A stretch of DNA of 64,000 bases from Desulfobacterium sp. (GTDB lineage Bacteria; Desulfobacterota; Desulfobacteria; Desulfobacterales; Desulfobacteraceae), in assembly GCA_030145245.1 (NCBI GenBank), contig JAQYWC010000074.1, forward strand, positions 62,001 to 126,000. The letters run 5' to 3'. The position numbers and the translations under genes are program-made. The notes under the pieces were generated by a model. It was given only the letters and a program-made list of their open reading frames with translations, did no database searches and had not been told where the DNA came from. How positions within the stretch are numbered: position 1 is the stretch's first letter; each line of letters opens with the position of its first letter. Positions 57,665 through 64,000 of the stretch are shown one piece after another.

Positions 57665-58216
57665 TCACTTCAATTTTTCGTAAACCCCGGTTTGCAGATT
57701 GACCTTAAGGGCTGTCTTGAACTTGTGCTTTCCCTTTAAGCTGTCCCTGCCTGCGCCATGGGCCAGCAAAACCAGGTTATCCTTGTTGATGAATATCTCT
57801 TTATCCTTGTCGTCTCCGGAATTCAAGGGGATGGTGAAACCGATGGAGGTTCGCCCCCCCTCTTCCTCGCCCCAGACGTCTGAAACATTTTTTTTCCCCC
57901 CAAGCTTGGTATCGCTCTTGTGCTGGCGGGAGGTGAAACCAAAATGATCGGAGATCTTCACCTTTCCTTTTTTGACGTACCCGAGGATGAAGTTGGCGTC
58001 TTTCATCTCCTTGGTGGGGTTAAAACCGATGCCCACCCATCCTTTGGTTTTGGCTGACAGCCTCACCTGAAGACTATCCCCGGCAAAGCGCCACTCAAAG
58101 GTAAGGGTCTCCACCTCAATCTTATGGTCAAAGCCATCCTGGCCCGCCATGGAACAGGTCGCCAGAGCGATCAACAGGAGAAAGATAAACAAAAACGAAA
58201 CTCTTCGTACTATCAT
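57665..58216 (-). CDS. DOMON-domain secreted protein
   Basis: 183 residues, signal peptide 1-24 (ending CSMAG), then one DOMON fold: TFEWRFAGDSLQVRLSAKTKGWVGIGFNPTKEMKDANFILGY is typical (strands plus the heme-side W and M), with GFTIPLNSGDD near the end. DOMON domains bind heme or sugars and act in extracytoplasmic electron transfer, so a link between quinone/cytochrome and this oxidase is plausible. In the oxidase unit, 32 nt before the SCO gene. Confidence 0.83.
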   Translation of the reverse strand: MIVRRVSFLFIFLLLIALATCSMAGQDGFDHKIEVETLTFEWRFAGDSLQVRLSAKTKGWVGIGFNPTKEMKDANFILGYVKKGKVKISDHFGFTSRQHKSDTKLGGKKNVSDVWGEEEGGRTSIGFTIPLNSGDDKDKEIFINKDNLVLLAHGAGRDSLKGKHKFKTALKVNLQTGVYEKLK

Positions 58217-58275
58217 GATTCATACTCCTTCAGGGTTGCGATTTCGCGATCCTGACCCTCTTCGCCAGGACGCCA

Positions 58276-58701
58276 TCACCCGAACAACAGCTCACCGCCC
58301 ATGAAACCAAGCCCAATGGCAAAGAACAGGCACAGGCCATGGATGATCAACAGCTTTCTTGGATTATCGCGATCTTCCCTGTTAAATTTAATGGCAAAAA
58401 GAATCAGAACCACAAGGGTCAGGGCAAAGATCATCTTCAGGACGATCAGCAGGCTCCACTCCCCGTCAAACCGGTACTGCCAGTCGGTGAATCCCAACAG
58501 GATCGTGGGAAAAGTCCCCAGAAAGGCCAGACACATGCAGTGGAAAGCCGTGGTCAGGAACGCGGTCTTCTTCACCAGGACAAAGAGCAGCACAAACACA
58601 AACCCGCCCATAACCATCCCCATGGGAACATGGGTAATGGCCGGGTGCAGGGGATGAACAAACCCCACCTTCTCCAGCGTATGGTACATAGCCTCGATCA
58701 T
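58276..58701 (-). CDS. DUF2231-like four-helix membrane protein
   Basis: 141 residues with four membrane helices and the DUF2231 opening VHPLHPAITHVPMGM, where His residues at the membrane edge could bind heme. Further signs: HCMCLAFLGTFP and GFTDWQYRF. Members are often encoded with cytochromes and oxidases. It is the first gene of the oxidase unit behind a 183-nt leader. Confidence 0.8.
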   Translation of the reverse strand: MIEAMYHTLEKVGFVHPLHPAITHVPMGMVMGGFVFVLLFVLVKKTAFLTTAFHCMCLAFLGTFPTILLGFTDWQYRFDGEWSLLIVLKMIFALTLVVLILFAIKFNREDRDNPRKLLIIHGLCLFFAIGLGFMGGELLFG

Positions 58702-58884
58702 GGTTTCACCTTTTTATCTGGTTATAACGTTGACAAGACCGTTTCCCAAAGGTCCGAACCGGTCTGCGAAAAGGATTGAAGGTCTTTACGAAAGCTGCCG
58801 TCAGGGGACATGGAGAATTCGCCCTGTCTCCAGCCGAAGATTTACTCCCCTATGTGAAACCGATAAATCAGGAGGACAGCGCCT
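58702..58884 (-). promoter_or_regulatory. Long, structured 5' leader of the oxidase operon
   Basis: From the predicted start of transcription near 58884 to ATG 58701. On the minus strand it holds GGGGAGTAAATCTTCGG, a purine-rich GGAGACAGGGCG with CATGTCCCC partner, and near the gene an AGACCG/CGGTCT hairpin. I do not recognise it as a known riboswitch class. Confidence 0.4.
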
Positions 58885-58890
58885 TTTTCT

Positions 58891-58919
58891 GATATAGGGG
58901 AAAGGCTGGGGGTTGTCAA
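58891..58919 (-). promoter_or_regulatory. Near-consensus promoter of the oxidase operon
   Basis: TTGACA (complement of 58914-58919), 17 nt, TATATC (complement of 58891-58896). Confidence 0.75.
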
Positions 58920-58993
58920 GAAAATTAAAGGGGGAAAGACAGGCCGGGCAGGTCAGCTCAGATCATCATCCCACCCGCCCGGCCGGCCGGGGG

Positions 58994-59224
58994 TCATTTG
59001 ATCAAAGTGGGATTGCACACCTCATCCTCAATGACGGCCCCACGGCCGCAGGATGTGCAAAAGTATTTGAACTCCTTGAGTTTGGGCTTGCACAGGTGCC
59101 CCTCGTTGGCCACCTGGAGTCCGCACTGTTCACATTCATAGATCTTGCCCGCCCCGGTGGGATCGCATAGATGCCCTTTGTCTGCGGTGACCTTACCACA
59201 TGTTTTGCATTGATACTGTGTCAT
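58994..59224 (-). CDS. Small zinc-ribbon/rubredoxin-like protein
   Basis: 76 residues built of three copies of CxxC-x10-C: Cys 6, 9, 20; 31, 34, 45; 56, 59, 70 (QCKTCGKV, ECEQCGLQV, FCTSCGRGA), each ending in a GHLC/EVC turn. Nine cysteines allow Zn or Fe sites; rubredoxin needs CxxC pairs and two of the three units could pair. The gene stands alone between the oxidase promoter and a 524-nt gap. Function unknown. Confidence 0.7.
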   Translation of the reverse strand: MTQYQCKTCGKVTADKGHLCDPTGAGKIYECEQCGLQVANEGHLCKPKLKEFKYFCTSCGRGAVIEDEVCNPTLIK

Positions 59225-59748
59225 GGAAAATTCCTTTCCCGGCCAGTGTCCCCCATGGATGCCGAAAAGAGTTAAAAGTGAACGTTGACATGGGGTGGTT
59301 CAACGCCCGGGATCAAACAGCAGAAAGCAGCCAGGCTACAAGGTAAATTACAACCGGTTTATTGTTTTAATAACCGGAGCTTACACCATTTATAGTGACG
59401 CCTGCCCCCTGGGATGTCAAGGCTGGCCTGGAAAAAAACAACGATTTCGCCGATCTAACGGAACAAATTTGCCGCAAGGAGATCCATACTTTTCTTGACA
59501 AAAAGGATCTACCTATTTTAATCTGTCACAATCTATCTTGATTAGCTGTATGGTCGTGATTCACTGTATGGTTGATTTCATCTAATCCGAACGTCTGTAC
59601 TCTCACTTTTCCGAAAGTCAATATTCCGGCAGTAACGGCTAAACCAATGAGTATTAATCCCAAAAGTAATTAGACCGTGACGATGCAGCAGGCGAAACGG
59701 GTACAAAAGTTCTAATTTTAATCCATATTTCAAACCGGGAGAGAGATC
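59225..59748. other. 524-nt gap upstream of the chemoreceptor
   Basis: Holds an imperfect inverted repeat CCGGTTTATT/AATAACCGG near 59355-59377, a candidate promoter TTGACA (59495-59500) with TTAATC 17 nt on, and a 48-codon open frame (59395-59541). Otherwise nothing recognisable. Confidence 0.4.
59395..59541 (+). CDS. Possible 48-residue ORF or gene remnant
   Basis: From GTG 59395: VTPAPWDVKAGLEKNNDF, ADLTEQICRKEIHTFLDK, ending ICHNLS. The composition (Lys, Asp, Glu, Leu in helix-like spacing) is protein-like, but no ribosome site precedes it and the frame closes 15 codons upstream. It may be the tail of a decayed gene. Confidence 0.25.
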   Translation: MTPAPWDVKAGLEKNNDFADLTEQICRKEIHTFLDKKDLPILICHNLS

Positions 59749-61935
59749 ATGAAGATCAATACAAAAATAATTTTGTTACTCATTTCGTCTTTGATGCTGT
59801 GTTCATTGATCGTGGGGGGCCTGTCTGCCTGGCAGTTGCTCCAGAACCGAAACACCGCCATCGCCCAGGTGGAATCCCTGAGCACTGAAAACATTAAACT
59901 GATCCAGATCGATTCGGATCGCCATCGCCAGGAGCTGATTGCCCAGAAAAAAGAGTATCTCCAGTCCCAGATACAGACGGCGATCGGTGTTCTTCAAAAG
60001 TCTTATAATGATGCCCACGATACGGAAAAACTGAAAAATGTATACAAAACGCCGCTTCAGAATGCGCTCAACACCGCCTACGGCATCTTGGTCAACGTCG
60101 AAAAACGGTCTGATCTGGGGGTGAAGGAGAAAAAGCAATTGGCTGCCTCGTTAATCGCCCAGATGAGATACGGTCCAACGAACAAGGACTATTTCTGGAT
60201 CAACGACATGGGGAGCCCATACCCAAAGATGGTCATGCACCCCATCGCCCCCCAATTGAACGGAAAAGTGCTGGACAACCCAAAGTACAACTGCGCCATG
60301 GGCAAGGGCCAAAACCTTTTCCAGGCCTTTGTTGAGGCCTGCCAAATCCATGGCAGCGGCTTTGTGGATTATCTCTGGCCCAAACCCGGTGAAGGAAAAC
60401 TCCAGCCAAAACTGTCCTATGTCAAACTCTTCAAGAAATGGAACTGGGTCATTGGCACCGGCGTTTATCTGGAGGTAGCGGAACAACAATTGAAAAAGGA
60501 TGCATTAGAGATGGTCAGAAGCCTGCGATACGGGCCAGCGAACAAGGACTATTTCTGGATCAACGACATGGGGACCCCATACCCGAAGATAATCATGCAC
60601 CCCATCGCCCCCCAATTGGAAGGAAAGGTGCTGGACGCCCCAAAATACAACTGCGCCATGGGCAAGGACCAAAACTTTTTCCAGGCCTTTGTCGAGGTCT
60701 GCCAGCGGGATGGCAAGGGCTTTGTCGATTATATCTGGAATAAACCCGGAGAAGAAGAACCGCAACCCAAATTGTCCTATGTCATGCTTTTCAAAAAATG
60801 GAATTGGGTCATCGGTACTGGGATTTACACCGATGATGTGGAAAAGACAGTCAGAGCCACCACGGTTGAGATGGAAAAGAAAGTGGGCAAAATCGCCGCC
60901 CAGATGGGCAGAGAGATCGACCAGACCAACATTCGTATTAACAATAACGTCACCAGGGGGTTGTGGCTTATCGCTGTGAGCAGTTTCGGTGTTCTGGCAC
61001 TAGTGCTTGTGATCGGCACGTTCTGGACAAAACGATACATAAACAAACCCATCGATCAATCGGTTCAGGGTCTCAGCAATGTGACGGAAGAGCTGGCCTG
61101 CAACATAAATCAAGTTTCAACATCCTCACAGAATCTGGCCAGGGGAGCATCTGAGCAGGCGACATCCATCAAGGACACATCGTCGGCCCTGGAAGAGATA
61201 ACCACCATGACCGAGCAGAATGCAGATAACGCCAACCAGGCAGATAATCTCATGGGAGATACCACCCGGGTTGTCATTAAAGCCAACGATTCCATGAACG
61301 AATTGACAACCTCCATGGAGGATATCTCCAGGACGAGTGAGGAGACATCAAAGATTATCAAGACCATTGATGAGATTGCATTCCAGACCAACCTGCTGGC
61401 CCTTAACGCCGCCGTAGAGGCTGCCCGGGCCGGTGAGGCGGGAGCAGGGTTTGCGGTTGTGGCAGATGAGGTGAGAAATCTTGCCATGCGCGCGGCAGAG
61501 GCTGCCAGAAACACAGCAGACCTTATCCAGGGGATTGTGACGAAAGTGCATGAGGGCTCAGCGCTTTTAACCATTACCAATGAGGCCTTTACACAGGTGG
61601 ACGGCAGTACGAAAAAGGTCAGCGAACTTGTGGGGGAAATATCCGCAGCCTCAGGTGAACAGGCTGACGGAATCAAAAAGGTTAACAATGCTGTTGCACA
61701 AATGAACAAGGTGGTTCAGGAGAATGCCGCCAGTGCTGAGGAGTCTGCGGCTGCGGCTGAAAAGATGAGCTCCCAGGCCGCACAGATGAAGTGGTCAGTT
61801 TCCCATATGGTTGCCCTGGTCGGAGGCCATGGAAAGGAAAATGTCGATCCCCCGGTTTTAAACAAAACAGCCGCCCTGCCCGGTCCGGCCGACCAGGGGG
61901 TTACCGCGCTTTCAGATGGAAGCCAGGAGATGTAA
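59749..61935 (+). CDS. Methyl-accepting chemotaxis protein with tandem duplicated Cache domain
   Basis: 728 residues. TM1 at 7-27; two single-Cache (sCache_2/PilJ-like) modules at about 139-244 and 258-364 with near-identical text: [41 protein letters not shown]2 at about 403-428; and a signalling hairpin with tip [20 protein letters not shown]. No HAMP is obvious. The two modules are repeats of 360 bp in DNA (60163-60480, 60523-60840) and differ at a few codons, so duplication was recent. WINDMG-type Cache modules bind small organic acids. CGGGAGAGAG precedes the ATG. Confidence 0.94.
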   Translation: MKINTKIILLLISSLMLCSLIVGGLSAWQLLQNRNTAIAQVESLSTENIKLIQIDSDRHRQELIAQKKEYLQSQIQTAIGVLQKSYNDAHDTEKLKNVYKTPLQNALNTAYGILVNVEKRSDLGVKEKKQLAASLIAQMRYGPTNKDYFWINDMGSPYPKMVMHPIAPQLNGKVLDNPKYNCAMGKGQNLFQAFVEACQIHGSGFVDYLWPKPGEGKLQPKLSYVKLFKKWNWVIGTGVYLEVAEQQLKKDALEMVRSLRYGPANKDYFWINDMGTPYPKIIMHPIAPQLEGKVLDAPKYNCAMGKDQNFFQAFVEVCQRDGKGFVDYIWNKPGEEEPQPKLSYVMLFKKWNWVIGTGIYTDDVEKTVRATTVEMEKKVGKIAAQMGREIDQTNIRINNNVTRGLWLIAVSSFGVLALVLVIGTFWTKRYINKPIDQSVQGLSNVTEELACNINQVSTSSQNLARGASEQATSIKDTSSALEEITTMTEQNADNANQADNLMGDTTRVVIKANDSMNELTTSMEDISRTSEETSKIIKTIDEIAFQTNLLALNAAVEAARAGEAGAGFAVVADEVRNLAMRAAEAARNTADLIQGIVTKVHEGSALLTITNEAFTQVDGSTKKVSELVGEISAASGEQADGIKKVNNAVAQMNKVVQENAASAEESAAAAEKMSSQAAQMKWSVSHMVALVGGHGKENVDPPVLNKTAALPGPADQGVTALSDGSQEM

Positions 61936-61949
61936 ATCATATATTTACA

Positions 61950-61985
61950 GCAGAGATTTATTCCTGTTGGAGAATAAATCCCTGC
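61950..61985. terminator. Hairpin between convergent chemoreceptor and bacterioferritin
   Basis: GCAGAGATTTATT (61950-61962) pairs with AATAAATCCCTGC (61973-61985) with one mismatch and a 10-nt loop; suited to act on both strands. Confidence 0.55.
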
Positions 61986-61994
61986 CGTCTAATG

Positions 61995-62534
61995 TCAGCC
62001 CCCGTCGCCTTTGACGACAAATCCCCTGGGCTCAAGCCCCGTGGCCGATGGGGTACCGGCCTTGGTGGCCAGGTAGGCGTTGCCCAGCTTTTTGATATGG
62101 GTGCTGATGCCGTCAAAATAATTGAAATGGGCCTGCTCCTCATCGATGATCTCTTCGAAGATCTTCATGCTGGTACTGTCCCCATTCCGTCTGCAAATCA
62201 GCAGAAAACCGTTGTAGGCGGCCATGGCCCTCTCCTCCTGCTCGGCGTCAAAGGGAAAGATCAGCTCCACCTCCTGCCCCTGCTCGATCCCTCCGGCCTT
62301 GTCGGTGGTGGGCTCCCCCCCCAGCTCCTTGATGCGCTCGGCAAAAACCTCGGCATGGCGCATCTCATCCAAGGCGATGAGCTTGACCTTGGCAGCCAGC
62401 TCGCCGTAATCCATATCGTCCAGGCCGTAATGCTGATTCATGTACTGGTGGATCGCCTGCAACTCCATGGAACGGGCTTTATTAAGCACCTCGACAACCT
62501 TTACCTTCTTCTCTTCCCTGGACTCTCCAGTCAT
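61995..62534 (-). CDS. bfr: Bacterioferritin-type ferritin-like protein
   Basis: 179 residues, a four-helix di-iron protein for iron storage and peroxide-linked iron oxidation. Metal ligands: Glu24 (MELQAIHQYM), the E-x-x-H pair Glu57/His60 (LDEMRHAEVF), Glu99/Glu101 region (DAEQEERA) and Glu132/His136 (IDEEQAHF). A C-terminal tail of some 25 residues (AGTPSATGLEPRGF) is longer than in E. coli Bfr. ATG 62534 has AAGGAGG; the frame open to 62702 is noncoding upstream sequence. Divergent from msrAB; promoter TTGACC, 17 nt, CATAAT on the minus strand. Confidence 0.9.
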   Translation of the reverse strand: MTGESREEKKVKVVEVLNKARSMELQAIHQYMNQHYGLDDMDYGELAAKVKLIALDEMRHAEVFAERIKELGGEPTTDKAGGIEQGQEVELIFPFDAEQEERAMAAYNGFLLICRRNGDSTSMKIFEEIIDEEQAHFNYFDGISTHIKKLGNAYLATKAGTPSATGLEPRGFVVKGDGG

Positions 62535-62655
62535 GTTATTCCTCCTTATGGAATTGATGGAATTACAGCCCATGCTTGGTTTACGAAACATGGAAAAAAT
62601 GCCGACGGTTACGTTCCCATGAGATTTGAGAAATGATGGATGCTGAACATTGACC

Positions 62656-62684
62656 ATTATGCCCCATGCCCCGGGCCTGGTCAA
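62656..62684 (-). promoter_or_regulatory. bfr promoter
   Basis: TTGACC (complement of 62679-62684), 17 nt, CATAAT (complement of 62656-62661). Confidence 0.6.
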
Positions 62685-62765
62685 GGCGTAACAGGACGAC
62701 ATCCGGTTCCGGACCGGTATGGGAATTCAGAAGCCTTATTGGGTGACATTTTCTCTTCCCAAACT

Positions 62766-62793
62766 TTGATATTTAATCCGGAATGGTTATGTT
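62766..62793 (+). promoter_or_regulatory. msrAB promoter
   Basis: TTGATA (62766-62771), 16 nt, TATGTT (62788-62793), about 75 nt ahead of the gene. Confidence 0.5.
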
Positions 62794-62868
62794 AACCCAT
62801 GAAAAGTTCTCCTATAACCGAACAGAATCCGGTCGAAAATCCCAATCGGCCGGGCAAAGGAGGCTGTG

Positions 62869-63933
62869 ATGTTGTATTATACAAGTTTGCTTTTTATTTC
62901 GTGCCTGCTGCTGATTGCCTTTGCCATTGAAGCCCAGCCCGGCCTTGAAAGGGCAACCTTTGGGGGCGGGTGTTTCTGGTGCATGGAAAAGCCCTTTGAA
63001 GAGATCAATGGCGTTGTTTCGGTCATCCCGGGGTATACCGGAGGCCACCGGGAAAATCCCACCTACCCGGAAGTTTCAAGTGGCGAAACCGGTCACCTGG
63101 AGGCCGTGGAGATCGCCTTTGATCCGGGCAAAATAAGTTACACAGAGCTCCTGGACCTGTTCTGGCGCCAGGTGGATCCCACAGATCCGGGCGGCCAGTT
63201 CGCGGACAGGGGGGATCAGTACAAAACAGCGATATTCTATCATTCAGAGGAACAGAAGAAGGCGGCACAAGCGTCAAAGGAAAAGCTCGACCAATCAGGC
63301 ACTTTCGATAAACCCGTGGTGACGGAGATCCTGCAAGGGACCGTTTTCTTTCCGGCAGAGGAATATCATCAGGACTATTACAAGAAAAATCCGGTTCGGT
63401 ACAAATTATACCGGTATGGTTCAGGCAGGGACCGTTTCCTGAAAAAGGTCTGGAGCGAGATCAAAGAAAAACCGCAAAGAAAAGATGGGCTGTTTGAGTT
63501 TAAAAAACCCTCCCCCGGGCAGTTGAAGCGGTCTCTCTCCGGGATTCAGTATCATGTTACCCAGGAAAACGGTACGGAACCTGCCTTTGACAACGCCTAC
63601 TGGTACAACAAGGAGGAAGGGATTTACGTGGACATCGTATCTGGTGAACCTCTGTTCAGTTCAACGGAAAAATATGATTCCAAAACCGGCTGGCCAAGCT
63701 TTACCACCCCCCTGGAGCCGGACAATATCGTGGAGATAAAAGACCGAAGCCTCTTCATGACCCGAACGGAGGTCCGAAGCCGCTACGCTGACTCCCATCT
63801 TGGCCACGTTTTTTCAGACGGACCGCCGCCAACCGGACTCCGGTACTGCATAAATTCAGCGGCGTTGCGATTCATCCCCAAGGAGGCGCTCAGGAAGGAG
63901 GGATACGGGAAATATCGTTTCCTGTTTGAATAA
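62869..63933 (+). CDS. msrAB: Bifunctional methionine sulfoxide reductase MsrA/MsrB, exported
   Basis: 354 residues. An N-terminal signal/anchor (1-22), MsrA (about 26-190) with catalytic Cys35 in [12 protein letters not shown] and [14 protein letters not shown], and MsrB (about 215-345) with [26 protein letters not shown], catalytic Cys near 329. The zinc CxxC pairs of many MsrB are absent. Together they reduce both S- and R-sulfoxides; the leader places them in the periplasm. AAAGGAGG precedes ATG 62869 (GTG 62866 is in frame). Lies back to back with bfr, consistent with an oxidative-stress locus. Confidence 0.94.
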   Translation: MLYYTSLLFISCLLLIAFAIEAQPGLERATFGGGCFWCMEKPFEEINGVVSVIPGYTGGHRENPTYPEVSSGETGHLEAVEIAFDPGKISYTELLDLFWRQVDPTDPGGQFADRGDQYKTAIFYHSEEQKKAAQASKEKLDQSGTFDKPVVTEILQGTVFFPAEEYHQDYYKKNPVRYKLYRYGSGRDRFLKKVWSEIKEKPQRKDGLFEFKKPSPGQLKRSLSGIQYHVTQENGTEPAFDNAYWYNKEEGIYVDIVSGEPLFSSTEKYDSKTGWPSFTTPLEPDNIVEIKDRSLFMTRTEVRSRYADSHLGHVFSDGPPPTGLRYCINSAALRFIPKEALRKEGYGKYRFLFE

Positions 63934-63940
63934 CCCTTCT

Positions 63941-63960
63941 CCCCGGATCCGTCACCGGGG
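63941..63960 (+). terminator. Hairpin after msrAB
   Basis: CCCCGG and CCGGGG pair across an 8-nt loop 7 nt past the stop; the T-rich stretch follows only 15 nt later. Confidence 0.45.
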
Positions 63961-64000
63961 TAGCTCCCAGGCGTTATTTTTCTTTTATAATTGGGGTTTA

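Noticed and set aside
1-64000. tRNA, rRNA, phage or insertion-sequence genes
   Set aside because: None was found by eye: no cloverleaf with CCA-type end, no transposase or integrase motif, and no target-site-flanked element in the gaps examined.

Overview
The window reads as a chromosome segment of a Gram-negative, metabolically versatile anaerobe, most likely a sulfate-reducing member of the Desulfobacterota (Desulfobacteraceae-like). This is inferred from the gene mix: a 4-hydroxybutyryl-CoA dehydratase end, FdhD, a GlcD-type flavoprotein dehydrogenase, FeoAB with a cysteine-rich partner, an EFR1-type ferredoxin protein, a long acyl-CoA dehydrogenase, many large sensory proteins, and FadL- and LbtU-type outer-membrane proteins. 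No rRNA, tRNA, CRISPR array, phage or intact insertion sequence was seen.

0-16.5 kb: end of an AbfD-like dehydratase, a FadL-family porin, fdhD, and a minus-strand unit made of an amino-acid-type ABC importer (binding protein, terminator-like hairpin, permease, ATPase, permease) followed by glcD. Then come an EamA exporter, a 5'-truncated binding-protein remnant, a binding-protein/histidine-kinase pair, a co-oriented trio (Mut7-C RNase-like protein, exported Pcm, membrane spermidine-synthase-like protein) and an SRPBCC protein.

16.4-35.5 kb: an iron/metal island. It holds a tiny Cys-rich FeoB-partner protein, feoA-feoB with a coupled secreted protein, two DUF4198 (COG5266-like) periplasmic proteins, an LbtU-type siderophore porin, an operon of MoxR ATPase, VWA protein, unknown protein and periplasmic binding lipoprotein, a flavodoxin with a small TPR protein, an acyl-CoA dehydrogenase, a chemoreceptor, and a P-type metal ATPase divergent from a MarR regulator. 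Two sequence layers run through it. One is a TTTGG-N4-CCAAA palindrome in front of feoA, the Cys-rich gene, a DUF4198 gene, flavodoxin and the chemoreceptor. The other is a GGGGTCAGGCTTAGCTT hairpin repeat placed directly after the stop codons of gene after gene; in two genes it even supplies the last four residues and the stop.

35.4-49.4 kb: a hybrid PAS/GAF histidine kinase divergent from an NtrC-type activator, a small unknown protein, an SLC13/TrkA-C transporter, gene debris (metallo-beta-lactamase and acetyltransferase pieces), and a minus-strand group of EFR1 ferredoxin protein, methyltransferase and MarR regulator that share the operator GTWTAG-N3-CTAAAC. A DtxR-family regulator with its own operator and a degenerate-GGDEF/EAL protein follow.

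49.7-64 kb: aconitase A; a minus-strand aerobic respiratory cluster (DUF2231 protein, DOMON protein, SCO, oxidase subunits I, III, IV and II, heme O synthase) driven from a strong promoter with a long folded leader; a zinc-ribbon protein; a chemoreceptor with a recently duplicated Cache domain; bacterioferritin; and MsrAB. The last region looks like oxygen and oxidative-stress defence in an otherwise anaerobic genome.
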